Source of the DNA: CATQHB01 sp965262595
GTDB taxonomy: Bacteria > Chloroflexota > Dehalococcoidia > Lucifugimonadales > UBA3495
DNA length: 64,000 nt
Direction of reading: 5' to 3'
Assembly (NCBI GenBank): GCA_965262595.1
Contig: OZ253548.1
Location: 2,542,001-2,606,000, forward strand
Part shown: one piece after another, positions 44,413 to 53,016 of the stretch
Numbering within the stretch: the stretch's first letter is position 1
How the letters are laid out: the number at the start of each line of letters is the position of its first letter
Translations under genes and position numbers: made by a program
Notes under the pieces: generated by a model
What the model was told of the DNA's origin: nothing
The model's database searches: none
Seen by the model: only the letters and a program-made list of their open reading frames with translations

Positions 44413-45894
44413 CTATCTATTCCTATCCTGGAGTAAACGGAGGGCGATAAGCGCGCCAGCTTTGCTTACTCCGTCTCCCCACGCTTCACCGTGTACTGAT
44501 GATAGTGAGTCGGCAAGCGCATGCCCAAGTTCGTGGAACAGTAGGTCCCAGTGATCGATGGATTCGTAAGGTGGTTGGAAGAATGTAGGTGTAAGGCGTG
44601 TAAGGTGAGCCTCGTTGAACCGTATGGTTGGAGTCGTGGTAGATACTGAGCAATCGGCGAGTCTGTCGTTGCCAGGTTCGTGAAAATAACGCACCGTAGC
44701 TGTCAGATTGCAGTGGCTTGCCATTTCTGTGACCCATTCAGCGAATCTGGCTTGATCGGAACCTGGTTCGGGTAGGTAGTCGTTCAGCGGTGGCGGCGGA
44801 GTAGGGAACTTCTCGCTTGAATCCTGTATGCCGGCGTATTTTCGGAATAACTCGCGTTCCCTTGTGGACAGCGAGCTTGGGCTGATTAGTTTGTAACCAG
44901 CCTCGGTTGCACGCATATCGGCGTTTCGATCAATTGAAGAGAAGACAGCCTTGAGCCCATAGCGTCCGATTGCAGTGGACTTGATAGCTTCGGAGTCTAT
45001 CTGCGAATTCTCGATTGCTCTCTTCACCCAATCCGAGGCAAACTCCTCTTTCTTCAAATCTCTGTGGGACGCGTTGAGGGTCTCGGCATAAATACGGTTG
45101 AGAAATGTGTCGCTGATGGCATTCCTTTTCTGATCCAAAGGAATCTTTTGCATGACGTCGATATGCCACGGGCATCCGATGACCTGCACCGGTATGCCCA
45201 TTTCATAGACCCATCGTTCACCGTCTGAATCGGCTGGTTCAACAAGATGGATCTCGGTGCGTCGTCGGATCGTTCGCATAGGCCCGTTGGGATCATCCTG
45301 TACTTCAGTTTGTAGCTCGGCGGAGCGTATTTTTTTGGCGGGACGAGGCAGAACCTCCAGGTCGTTGACAAATAGGCGGCAGTTCAAGGGAGACCTGAAG
45401 CGTTGCAGCATCGCAACGAGTTCTTTACTTTGGCGCTCGTTCCAAGGCATAAGAACCTGTATCTGGGTCCCTTTTTTCCGCGAGTTGGGAGTTATCTCTC
45501 TTGACCCAGATCGTGGGAAAACGACGGTGTATCCGACCGTTTCTACTTCCGCCTCAATTGCTACGCTGATAACGTCCTTTTCACCAATGTTGAAGCGGCC
45601 TCTCTTGGTCGGATGGAGGCGTTTGCTGGTATTTCCCATAATGGTGTATGCGTCCGCAATGTTACTGAAACCGGGCCCGTCGTCTTGGACAGTAACTGTT
45701 GTGGTGTTGCCTTCAGGATGTGGCTTGACAATGACGCGGCATTCAGTGGCAAAAGGAGCTTCATCCCATGCGTTTTGAATCAGTTCCTTTACAAGATCCC
45801 AAGGCTTGCGACCAATATTGAGGCTTCGCATACCTGATGCAGATACCGAGAAACGTTCAGTTGATATACCTATCTGCGGTTCCGTGTTACTCAT
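44413..45894 (-). CDS. GHKL (HSP90/MORC-like) ATPase fused to an HExxH zincin-like C-terminus
   Basis: The product has 493 residues from the ATG at 45894, where recognisable sequence begins; an in-frame ATG at 46074 adds 60 unfamiliar residues. The GHKL Bergerat fold shows ELIQNAWDE (N box, about 37-45), QDDGPGF (G1, 70-76) and RGRFNIGEKD (G2, 98-107). After a transducer-like middle, the last 100 residues hold LLFHELGHALAD (HELGH near 454-458) with HGEAWGDG downstream, the pattern of a zinc metalloprotease. Such a fusion is unusual and suggests ATP-gated proteolysis, possibly defence. More AT-rich than its neighbours. Confidence 0.7.
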   Translation of the reverse strand: MSNTEPQIGISTERFSVSASGMRSLNIGRKPWDLVKELIQNAWDEAPFATECRVIVKPHPEGNTTTVTVQDDGPGFSNIADAYTIMGNTSKRLHPTKRGRFNIGEKDVISVAIEAEVETVGYTVVFPRSGSREITPNSRKKGTQIQVLMPWNERQSKELVAMLQRFRSPLNCRLFVNDLEVLPRPAKKIRSAELQTEVQDDPNGPMRTIRRRTEIHLVEPADSDGERWVYEMGIPVQVIGCPWHIDVMQKIPLDQKRNAISDTFLNRIYAETLNASHRDLKKEEFASDWVKRAIENSQIDSEAIKSTAIGRYGLKAVFSSIDRNADMRATEAGYKLISPSSLSTRERELFRKYAGIQDSSEKFPTPPPPLNDYLPEPGSDQARFAEWVTEMASHCNLTATVRYFHEPGNDRLADCSVSTTTPTIRFNEAHLTRLTPTFFQPPYESIDHWDLLFHELGHALADSLSSVHGEAWGDGVSKAGALIALRLLQDRNR

Positions 45895-46158
45895 AACAAT
45901 TGGCCGCCTTTCTTGGAAAGAGATAGTTTCGTCCGGAATGCCAGATAGTATATAGCATTCTGCAAATGAAGTCTGATGACTTCTGACGTTAAGCGCTCTC
46001 TGTATTGTGGTCAGTTGAGCACTTAACGTCGATGTGAAGTATAAATATTCAGGTTCCTTTTGGGTCTTGGTCATGACCGCATCGTACTTGGCTCCATCAA
46101 TCCGCGAATTTCAGATTCGAGAATCTTGCAATTTTCCGGGTAATTTTGCACGTAGTTC

Positions 46159-46186
46159 TTGCCCCCGATAGGCCGTCTGTTATAAT
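46159..46186 (+). promoter_or_regulatory. candidate promoter of the SDR gene
   Basis: TTGCCC (46159-46164) and a consensus TATAAT (46181-46186) are 16 bp apart, about 75 bp before the SDR start. Confidence 0.55.
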
Positions 46187-46259
46187 CAGTGGTCAGCGCG
46201 TAATATCTGCTCGGCCCGCCGGATGGGCCGGAGTATAGGATTGTAAGGGGGAAACCGGT

Positions 46260-47051
46260 ATGGACCTGGAGCTTAAAGACAAAGTGGTCATCGTTGGCGG
46301 GGCCAGCAAGGGCTTGGGCCGGGCCTGCGCCGACGTACTGGCCGAAGAGGGCGCCAAACTTACCATTTGCAGCCGCACCGCATCCGACCTGGAACAGGCG
46401 GCGGCGGAAATCCGCGACTCTACCGGAGCCGAGGTGCTGGCCCTGCCCGCCGACCTGGAAAATTACGACAGCATCAAGACCCTGGTGCAGACCACGGTGG
46501 ACCACTACGGCCAGTTGGATATTATGGTCAACAACTCCGGCGGCCCGCCCCTGGCCCGCTCCGAAACCGCCACCGAGGAGCAGTGGGAGACCGCGGTGCA
46601 GCGGTCACTGTTCTTCTTTGCTCGTATGTCCCGGGAGGCCGTTCCCCACTTGAAACAACAGGGCGGCGGCCGCATCGTCAACATCCTGGCCAGCACGGTT
46701 TACCAGCCGATTCCCAATCTGGCCCTTTCCGGCGCCACCCGCATGGGCGTGGTGGCCTTTATGAAGAGCCTGGCCGACGAAGTGGGACGGGACGGCATTC
46801 TGATTAACAACGTTTGCCCCGGTTCTATTCTCAGCGAGCGGATGCTCTCCAATGTCACGGCTCGGGCCAACGAGATGGGCATCTCGGTGGAGGAGGGTCT
46901 GGCGCAACGCGCTGCGGAGACCGCCGTGGGCCGCATCGGCGAGCCCAAGGAACTGGCCTACCTGGTGGCTTTCCTGGCTTCCGGCAAGTCCAGCTACATC
47001 ACCGGCACCACCATCCTGGTGGATGGCGGACTGGTACGGTCGGTTATTTAG
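46260..47051 (+). CDS. short-chain dehydrogenase/reductase family protein
   Basis: This 263-residue Rossmann oxidoreductase has VIVGGASKGLGRACA (cofactor loop, about 10-24), the NNSGGPPLA variant of NNAG, and IVNILASTVYQ. The usual catalytic Tyr-x3-Lys is not present; the region reads LALSGATRMGVVAFMKSLADE, as in an SDR branch related to FabG that lacks the canonical pair. The C-terminus ends in the standard SSYITGTTILVDGGL. The substrate is unknown; the variant active site makes a simple ketoreductase call uncertain. AAGGGGG lies 8 nt before the ATG. Confidence 0.88.
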   Translation: MDLELKDKVVIVGGASKGLGRACADVLAEEGAKLTICSRTASDLEQAAAEIRDSTGAEVLALPADLENYDSIKTLVQTTVDHYGQLDIMVNNSGGPPLARSETATEEQWETAVQRSLFFFARMSREAVPHLKQQGGGRIVNILASTVYQPIPNLALSGATRMGVVAFMKSLADEVGRDGILINNVCPGSILSERMLSNVTARANEMGISVEEGLAQRAAETAVGRIGEPKELAYLVAFLASGKSSYITGTTILVDGGLVRSVI

Positions 47052-47073
47052 GGGTGCCGCCGAGCTACAGTCG

Positions 47074-47469
47074 ATGATTGAAGCAACGGAATTGCGGCGG
47101 ATGTCAGAGGCGAAACTGGCTGACGCTATCGCCCTGCGCAACGCCGGCCGCTACGACGCCGCCATGTACCTGTGCGGGTATGCGGTGGAGTTGGCCTTGA
47201 AGGCCCGGGTCTGCGAGACTTTGGGGTGGATTGAGTTCCCCGCAAGAAGTGGTGAGTTTCACAATTATCAATCCTTGCGGACCCACGACTTAAACGTGTT
47301 GCTGGACTTTTCCGGCATTCATAACAGAGTTAGAAGCGAATACCGAACAGCGTGGGAAGTGGTGGGAAAGTGGGCACATAATTGGCGATACCTGCCGGTA
47401 GAAAGCGCCAGCGAGAGCGCCTGCTTCCAGATAATCGACGCGGTTGCCCTGCTGTTGGAGGTGATATGA
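47074..47469 (+). CDS. HEPN-domain protein
   Basis: The product has 131 residues from the ATG at 47074, 22 bp after the SDR stop; a longer frame upstream reads the SDR gene out of frame. MSEAKLADAIALRNAGRYDAAMYLCGYAVELALKARV is a typical HEPN helix pair, and LRTHDLNVLLDFSG matches the later helix. The R-x4-6-H RNase motif is not obvious, so it may be a non-catalytic member. Its stop overlaps the next start (ATGA). HEPN proteins commonly serve as toxins or RNA-binding partners. Confidence 0.75.
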   Translation: MIEATELRRMSEAKLADAIALRNAGRYDAAMYLCGYAVELALKARVCETLGWIEFPARSGEFHNYQSLRTHDLNVLLDFSGIHNRVRSEYRTAWEVVGKWAHNWRYLPVESASESACFQIIDAVALLLEVI

Positions 47470-47999
47470 GAATCGGTTTGCTGAAGCGGTGGTTAAAGGG
47501 ACTGCCTGAACTCGAGGGAGCTATAGCTGCCGAGAAGGGACCCTTTTCCCTCTTTGCCCTGATCGAAAGGGAGGACTGGGACGAGTACGACCACATAAGT
47601 TCCAGTTGGCACCTGTTCGTAGCCGCCCCCTGGATTTGGTCAGACGGACACGCCGCTGAAAGCTATTTGCAGGAGCGGCTAAGGCCCTACGAGGATAAAC
47701 CCGGCCCTTTCACGCCATCCCTCCGAGTCGAGGTGGTAAAGCCCACCAACCGATACCTCGAAGAAGTGTGGGAGTATTGCAGCACTGAGAACGGTGTCGT
47801 TGAAATATACGACGTAGAGATTCTGGACGTAACCGCCCGCCGCGGCTACATCTTTTCCTCCCGATGTCCGGATGATTTTGCTGAGATTCGGCTTCAGGCC
47901 CAACTTGAGGCCGAGCGTGAGGCACAGCGTCAGGCCCAACGTGCGAAAGAGCTTAAGTCCTTGCTACAGGCCCAACCCCAAGGCCAGGGTAGCCCATGA
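47466..47999 (+). CDS. unknown protein coupled to the HEPN gene
   Basis: The product has 177 residues from the ATG at 47466 (GGAGG close upstream, 4-bp overlap with the HEPN stop). MRIGLLKRWLKGLPELEGAIAAEKG leads into an alpha/beta domain with DEYDHISSSWHLFVAAPWIWSDG and ends in a charged Gln/Arg/Ala helix (about 145-172). No minimal-nucleotidyltransferase GS-x10-DxD motif is present, so it is not the usual MNT partner. Its position makes it the likely cognate partner of the HEPN protein. Confidence 0.65.
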   Translation: MRIGLLKRWLKGLPELEGAIAAEKGPFSLFALIEREDWDEYDHISSSWHLFVAAPWIWSDGHAAESYLQERLRPYEDKPGPFTPSLRVEVVKPTNRYLEEVWEYCSTENGVVEIYDVEILDVTARRGYIFSSRCPDDFAEIRLQAQLEAEREAQRQAQRAKELKSLLQAQPQGQGSP

Positions 48000-48343
48000 G
48001 ACCAAACTTCACCCCGCCGGAGGAACCCACGGACGCCGCGGGCTATAACCGGCGGGGCAACCAGTACAGCCGCAACGGCGCCTACGAGCAGGCAATCGCC
48101 GACTACACCCAGGCCCTGGAGTTGGACGACGCTTTGGCCGATGCCTGGTTCAACCGGGGGGTATCCTTCTATGAGTTGGGCCGGTACGATGACTCCATAG
48201 CCGACCTGACCCGGGCCATTGAGGTTAACCCGGAGGACGACAACTTCTATGGCCGCCGTTCCCTGGCCTACCTCTTCAGCGACCGGCTGGAAGAAGCTGA
48301 GGCCGACCAGGACCGGTGCGATGAGCTGCGTAACCGAGTGTAA
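47996..48343 (+). CDS. small TPR-repeat protein
   Basis: The product has 115 residues made of about two and a half tetratricopeptide repeats: AAGYNRRGNQYSRNGAYEQAIADYTQALEL, ALADAWFNRGVSFYELGRYDDSIADLTRAIEV and a last partial unit. TPRs form protein-binding scaffolds. The start overlaps the preceding stop by four bases (ATGA), so three genes in a row are translationally coupled. It may hold the HEPN pair together or be a regulator; unproven. Confidence 0.85.
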   Translation: MRPNFTPPEEPTDAAGYNRRGNQYSRNGAYEQAIADYTQALELDDALADAWFNRGVSFYELGRYDDSIADLTRAIEVNPEDDNFYGRRSLAYLFSDRLEEAEADQDRCDELRNRV

Positions 48344-48401
48344 CAGGCTGACCGGGCGGCGCAAAAGCGCAGATCTTTTGCAAGGATAAAAAGGCCAACC
48401 C

Positions 48402-49931
48402 ATGCCCTCCCTGGATTACTGGATTCTCCTGGTCTTCTTTGGGTACTTCGCGACGTTGATTGGCATAGCGATAGTCCGCTCTCGCCAGATGCGGGGGATG
48501 GCGGACTATGTGCTGGGAGACCGGCGGTTGAGCAGCTTCACCTCCGCGCTCAGCGCCGGCTCGTCTGCTGCCAGTGGCTGGACCATGCTGGTGTTTCCCG
48601 CGCTGGTGTTTGCCCAAGGCAGTGTGCACTTGTGGTCGGTGCCGTCCATTTTATTTGGGTCCTGGCTCGCCTGGACTTTGCTGGCCAAGCGATTGCGCCG
48701 CTACACCATAGCCACCGATGATTCTCTTACGCTGCCGGAGTTCTTTGAAAAGCGCTTTGGCGACCGGACCGGAATCCTGCGGACGGTGACGGCCTTAATC
48801 ACCCTCTTCTTTATTGTCTTCTATATCGGCTCCGGCCTGATTGCCGGCTCCAAACTGCTGGAGACCGTATTCGGGCTTGGCGCGAATACGGGCGTACTGG
48901 TAACTCTGGTCGCCGTAGCCTCTTATACCTTCGTTGGCGGCTTTCTGGCGGTTTCCCGCACTGACGTATTCCAGGCCCTGCTGATGCTTATCAGCTTTAT
49001 TATATTGCCGCTAACCTTGATAACGATAACAGACCACCCTTTCCGGGGTACGGGAGCGACTATTCCGGGTTTCTTTAACCCATTTACTCAGGCCGACGGC
49101 AGCGCCATCTCCTTTGCCAACCTGGTCAACCTCTGCGGCTGGGCCTTGGGGTTTCTGGGCGCTCAAAGGATGTTGCAGCGGTTCATGGCCGTGGAAAGCG
49201 AAGGCAAGATAGCGGCGAGTCGCAATATCTCCCTGATATGGGTTGCCCTTCTGATTTCCTTCGGGTTCCTGCTGGGCCTGGTCGCCCGTCCTGCCTTGCT
49301 CGAAGTGGGAATGCTGGAGGCGGTGTCTGACCCGGAGCGGCTCTATATCGTGGTCTCAGAAGCGTTTTTCTTCCCGTTGGCTACCGGCCTTCTCCTGACC
49401 GCGGTAATCGCGGCGGTAATGAGTACAGCGGACTCCCAGCTGCTGCTGGGTTCGGCCGTTGCTGCCGGTGACTTGCCCTTCATCAAGAATTTCTCCAATA
49501 CGGTCAGAACCAGGTCCCGGGTCTGGCTGGGCCGCCTGTTGCTGACGCTTATCGGTGTCTTCTCCGCCGGCTTGGCCATCTTCTTCCCCAATTCCATATT
49601 CAACCTGGTTGCCTACGCCTGGGGCGGAATGGGGGCAGCCTTTGGGCCGGTCACGATTCTGGCCTTGTATTGGCGCCGCTTTAATACCTGGGGAGCGCTG
49701 GCTTCAATAATCACCGGCACGGTGGTTACCAGCATCTGGCAAGTTGTTGACGGAGGCCCCGGCGGAATAATGGACATCGGCTTCGCCACCGCCCCGGGCT
49801 TTCTGTTTGCTATGCCCATGGCGGTAGTAGTGACCCTGCTTACGCCGGCGCCATCTCAGGAAACCGTAGCATTGTTTGACCGGGTCAACCCACCCAAGGG
49901 ATGTATCCTTCACCGCAACATCGCGGACTGA
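48402..49931 (+). CDS. sodium:solute symporter (SSS family, PutP-like)
   Basis: This 509-residue inner-membrane transporter has about 13 hydrophobic spans. MADYVLGDRRLSSFTSALSAGSSAASGWTM at residues 33-62 is the sodium-binding first core helix of the SSS family, and GGFLAVSRTDVFQALLM and MSTADSQLLLGSAVAAGDL are equally typical. PutP-type transporters import proline or related solutes with Na+. Substrate not determinable. A strong stem-loop follows at 49973-50010. Confidence 0.93.
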   Translation: MPSLDYWILLVFFGYFATLIGIAIVRSRQMRGMADYVLGDRRLSSFTSALSAGSSAASGWTMLVFPALVFAQGSVHLWSVPSILFGSWLAWTLLAKRLRRYTIATDDSLTLPEFFEKRFGDRTGILRTVTALITLFFIVFYIGSGLIAGSKLLETVFGLGANTGVLVTLVAVASYTFVGGFLAVSRTDVFQALLMLISFIILPLTLITITDHPFRGTGATIPGFFNPFTQADGSAISFANLVNLCGWALGFLGAQRMLQRFMAVESEGKIAASRNISLIWVALLISFGFLLGLVARPALLEVGMLEAVSDPERLYIVVSEAFFFPLATGLLLTAVIAAVMSTADSQLLLGSAVAAGDLPFIKNFSNTVRTRSRVWLGRLLLTLIGVFSAGLAIFFPNSIFNLVAYAWGGMGAAFGPVTILALYWRRFNTWGALASIITGTVVTSIWQVVDGGPGGIMDIGFATAPGFLFAMPMAVVVTLLTPAPSQETVALFDRVNPPKGCILHRNIAD

Positions 49932-49972
49932 GTTTCTCTCCTTAACCGCAAGTAAAACCGGAAATACAACAT

Positions 49973-50010
49973 AAGACCTCCTGTCGGGAAGAAGCCCGAC
50001 AGGAGGTCTT
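49973..50010. terminator. 16-bp perfect stem-loop between convergent genes
   Basis: AAGACCTCCTGTCGGG pairs exactly with CCCGACAGGAGGTCTT around a 6-nt AAGAAG loop. It sits between the ends of the symporter gene and the DUF35 gene, as a bidirectional terminator would, though neither side has a long T run. Confidence 0.75.
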
Positions 50011-50041
50011 GGTTATGCATAGGTAGATGAAAGTTACAAAG

Positions 50042-50473
50042 TTACTCGGATACTGGACGGAAGTAGGGGATGGTTATCTGATCGGTGGCTCTTACGAAGG
50101 TAACCTCCACCGGCATACCGATGCTTACCTCCCGGGGGTTGCACTCAACGATGTTGGTGAACATCCGCACCCCTTCCTCCAGTTCCACCAGGGCCAGCAC
50201 ATAGGGCACGTCCTCGGCAAAGCCCGGCGTCCGGTTCTGGTAGGTCACGGTATAAGTCCACACCGTTCCCTTGCCGCTGGCCGTGATCCATTTGATTTCC
50301 TCCGACCAGCAGTTGGCACAGATGCCCCGGGGATAGAACTGGTACTCGTCGCAGGCGGCGCACTTCTGAATAATTAGTTGTCCGCGGCGGCACGAATCCC
50401 AGTAGGCCTTGGTTTCACCGACGATGCTGGGCAGCGGCTTATTCCATTCCGGCCTCGATTGTGGCTGCGTCAT
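50042..50473 (-). CDS. DUF35 zinc-ribbon/OB-fold protein, thiolase partner
   Basis: The product has 143 residues. A rubredoxin-like zinc ribbon (C-A-A-C and C-A-N-C, about residues 38-56) is followed by an OB fold (WTYTVTYQNRTPGFAEDVPYVLALVELEEGVRMFTNI). DUF35 proteins bind thiolase-like enzymes and help present acyl-CoA substrates. It starts 3 bp after the thiolase stop and is clearly in the same operon. Confidence 0.9.
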   Translation of the reverse strand: MTQPQSRPEWNKPLPSIVGETKAYWDSCRRGQLIIQKCAACDEYQFYPRGICANCWSEEIKWITASGKGTVWTYTVTYQNRTPGFAEDVPYVLALVELEEGVRMFTNIVECNPREVSIGMPVEVTFVRATDQITIPYFRPVSE

Positions 50474-50476
50474 AAC

Positions 50477-51670
50477 CTAATCCCTCCCCAATATGGCAGT
50501 GCCGCCGCTATGCCGGGCGCCGAGCGAACCGCCGGTGCCGTGGCACAGGGCAATTTGGCAGTTGGGCACCTGACGCGGCGTTCCTTCAAACTGGTGCCGG
50601 AGTTGGCGCGTAGCTTCCAGCAGCAGAAAGATGCCCCGCATCCCCGGATGGTTGGAGGACAGGCCGCCGCCGTCGGTGTTGATCGGCAGCTTGTCGGGCA
50701 ATTCGGAATCCACCTGGAGCCGCCCGCCGGAGACGAAGGCGCCGCCCTCTCCCTTCTCGCAGAAGCCCAAATCCTCAAGAGTTTCCACCACCGTGATGGT
50801 GAAAGAGTCGTAAATCATCGCCATGTCAATATCCTGGTGGGTGACCCCGGCCATCGCAAAGGCGGGTTCTTGGCTCTGTTTGGCGGCGATATACATCAAA
50901 TCGCGCTTACCGGCGCCCTGGTGAGCTATCGCTTCGCCCACGCCCAGCACCCAGACCGGGCGTTGGCGGCAATTGCGGGCCACCTCCGGCGAGGCGACCA
51001 CCACCGCGCCCCCGCCATCGGTAATCACGCAGCAGTCGGGCAGGTGCAGCGGCGAAGAAATCACCCGAGAGTTGACGATATCCTCCACCGTTATCGGGTC
51101 GCGGAACAGGGCTTCCGGGTTCATTGAGGCATGCTTGCGTACCGCCACGGCAACTTCAGCCAACTGCTCCGACGTGGTGCCGTAAAGATGCATATGTCGT
51201 TGGGCAATCATGGCGTACAGCCCCACGGTGGTCAGCCCGTAAAGCTCCTCGAAGCTGTCCGGCGACGGGTCGAGGCGAGGATGACCAAAGCGGCCCACGC
51301 CGCCGGTACCCACCGACACTCCGCCGGAGCGGGCCAGGCTGCTGTAGGTGATCACCGCGCAATTGATGCGTCCGGCGGCAATGGCGGTCAGGGCATGGGA
51401 CAGGTGAAACTCGAAGGAACCGCCGCCCACCGTGGTGTTGTCCACATACTTGGGGTACATATTCAGGTAGTCGGCCAGGTTCATCCCGCTGTTGCGGATG
51501 CTGCTGGAGGCGGTAAACAGGCCCTCCACGTCTTTCTTGGTTAAGCCGGCGTCCTCCAGGGCCTTGATGACGCTCTCCCCCTGAATTTGCAGCTCGCTCT
51601 TGTCCGGTGCGTAGCGCGTAACGTGCTCGTGGATGCCCACGATAGCCGCGCCCCGTTTAAGATTGACCAT
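50477..51670 (-). CDS. thiolase-like acyl-CoA enzyme (SCP-x type)
   Basis: This 397-residue thiolase-fold protein begins AAIVGIHEHVTRYAP. The nucleophile region reads TVGGGSFEFHLSHALTAI, without the usual Cys, and the C-terminal half keeps GGGLSSNHPGMRG and a late CHGTGG. This fits the SCP-x/DUF35-associated branch, where classic thiolysis is uncertain; acyl transfer or aldol chemistry on lipid or steroid side chains is plausible. Paired with DUF35. Confidence 0.85.
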   Translation of the reverse strand: MVNLKRGAAIVGIHEHVTRYAPDKSELQIQGESVIKALEDAGLTKKDVEGLFTASSSIRNSGMNLADYLNMYPKYVDNTTVGGGSFEFHLSHALTAIAAGRINCAVITYSSLARSGGVSVGTGGVGRFGHPRLDPSPDSFEELYGLTTVGLYAMIAQRHMHLYGTTSEQLAEVAVAVRKHASMNPEALFRDPITVEDIVNSRVISSPLHLPDCCVITDGGGAVVVASPEVARNCRQRPVWVLGVGEAIAHQGAGKRDLMYIAAKQSQEPAFAMAGVTHQDIDMAMIYDSFTITVVETLEDLGFCEKGEGGAFVSGGRLQVDSELPDKLPINTDGGGLSSNHPGMRGIFLLLEATRQLRHQFEGTPRQVPNCQIALCHGTGGSLGARHSGGTAILGRD

Positions 51671-52062
51671 AGATTCAATGCCTCCCTAAAGGAGTTTGGT
51701 AAGGTTGCCCCATTATGCCATAGATAAAGGGAAGGGGGTAGCGGTGGGGGGAGGTTGAGATCTACGTCCACCGTATGACAAACGACGATAAGCCGCTTGC
51801 CAATATACCGATCAAGGTCGACCTCAAACTGCGTCTGTATCCCGAAGGATTACCCGACAATAGTAGCGGTTACCTTTGCGGGCCAAGCGTCGGGCTTCTC
51901 TGGACCATCGGCAACAGGGATAACGGGTGCCGCCGCAGGCCGGCGAGGGCTGCTCACGATCAGGGGGCATAGGTTCCGGGCGTTTCACCAAGTGGAAAGC
52001 CTCCCTCTATAGGAGTGTGGAAAGATGGGGCTATTATGCCAATGTAGGGGATAGCGGGGATA
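51671..52062. other. intergenic region, possibly with gene remnants
   Basis: About 390 bp. The stretch before 51670 (GCCTCCCTAAAGGAG... CATTATGCCATAG) and that at 51990-52045 (GCCTCCCTCTATAGGAG... TATTATGCCAATG) are similar, as if an upstream region had been duplicated. Plus-strand frames from 51775 and 51797 are open for about 65-70 codons but carry no known domain. Confidence 0.4.
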
Positions 52063-53016
52063 TTACCGGGCCATTCTGATATGTTTGTAAGAGTTGATTA
52101 GGAACACAATATTGGAAGCCGCCAAATGCAAGGCATACGATACATAGTGGTCAGGAACATCCCTAGATTCGCTGCCTTGTCCGTGACTTCCAAAGTTGTT
52201 TCTCAATGTTGAAACACCACTCTCAAGCACTGTTCTTAAACCATTAAAGTGATTTTGCATCTCAGAAGGAACCAGTTGTTTTTCATATAAGATAGCTAAC
52301 AGCCTGCTTGCGGTATCTCCCTTGGAGTAGCCCCATCCTTGGCGGTCACAGATGGCTTTCATGGTGCTCTCGAAAGCTTTACAAGCTTCGGTAATGGCTT
52401 CTTCGCTGTTACCCTCCCGAAAATGCTTATGCGCAATCATGAATTCTTCTAAAGCACCTTCGAATCCTTCTTCGTATAAGAGCGTAATTGCCGGCTCGAC
52501 AGCTTCAGCGTGAAGGTATTGTGAACTAACTTCGATTATTTGCCTTCCCTGGAATTGGTAGCCTATGGAGTGATCTTGAAAACGTTGGTTCAGCTCATGG
52601 ATTACATCATCCGGGTTCTGTGAGTTATCAATTTCATAATAGGAAATATCGTGCCTAGCCCCTCTGATCACGGTGTCAATGAAATAGAACGAAATCTCTA
52701 TGAGGCTTAGCACTTGGTCAATATCCTCGCTTGTCATCAAGAACTGAAGGCAGCTTTGCATCCTGCCGTCATTGGAAGCATTAGATTGACCACGCATGAT
52801 GTCAAGAACACCAATCTCGCGAGCCAGCGTGTCATGGATATAGCACCACCAATCTCTTCGCTCGTCCAAGTAGGCAAGCTTACAAATTGCGTCCCGCAGT
52901 ATATGAAAAACTTGGGCACGAAATCTGTCTGGTAAAGAATCGTAACGGTAAATTACTGGCTTTCCAGCTTTGGCAGCCTCTTCTTTACGCTTTGCAAATG
53001 TTTTGAATATAGGCAT
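52063..53016 (-). CDS. abortive-infection-type protein (STM4504/CBY_0614-like) with HEPN/Abi C-terminal domain
   Basis: The product has 317 residues. Its overall look (MPIFKTFAKRKEEAAKAGKPVIYRYDSLPDRFRAQVFHIL) fits the STM4504/CBY_0614 family. The last 110 residues (EACKAFESTMKAICDRQGW... STLRNNFGSHGQG) are an Abi_C-type HEPN domain, with R-N-x3-G-x-H-G as probable RNase motif. Such proteins act in phage-induced growth arrest. Its ATG overlaps the stop of the DUF2283 gene by one base (TAATG), making it the third gene of a coupled cassette. AT-rich codon use. Confidence 0.75.
   Translation of the reverse strand: MPIFKTFAKRKEEAAKAGKPVIYRYDSLPDRFRAQVFHILRDAICKLAYLDERRDWWCYIHDTLAREIGVLDIMRGQSNASNDGRMQSCLQFLMTSEDIDQVLSLIEISFYFIDTVIRGARHDISYYEIDNSQNPDDVIHELNQRFQDHSIGYQFQGRQIIEVSSQYLHAEAVEPAITLLYEEGFEGALEEFMIAHKHFREGNSEEAITEACKAFESTMKAICDRQGWGYSKGDTASRLLAILYEKQLVPSEMQNHFNGLRTVLESGVSTLRNNFGSHGQGSESRDVPDHYVSYALHLAASNIVFLINSYKHIRMAR

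Noticed and set aside
45895..46074. 60-codon N-terminal extension of the GHKL protein
   Set aside because: The residues are unlike the rest, and recognisable sequence starts at the ATG at 45894. It could still be the real start, so this is a choice rather than a proof.
46852..47073. Upstream extension of the HEPN gene
   Set aside because: It reads the SDR coding sequence in another frame; the ATG at 47074 starts the HEPN-like sequence.
51775..52012. Two overlapping plus-strand frames of about 65-70 codons
   Set aside because: No ribosome site and no domain; the region may be a remnant, so it is listed only as an intergenic observation.
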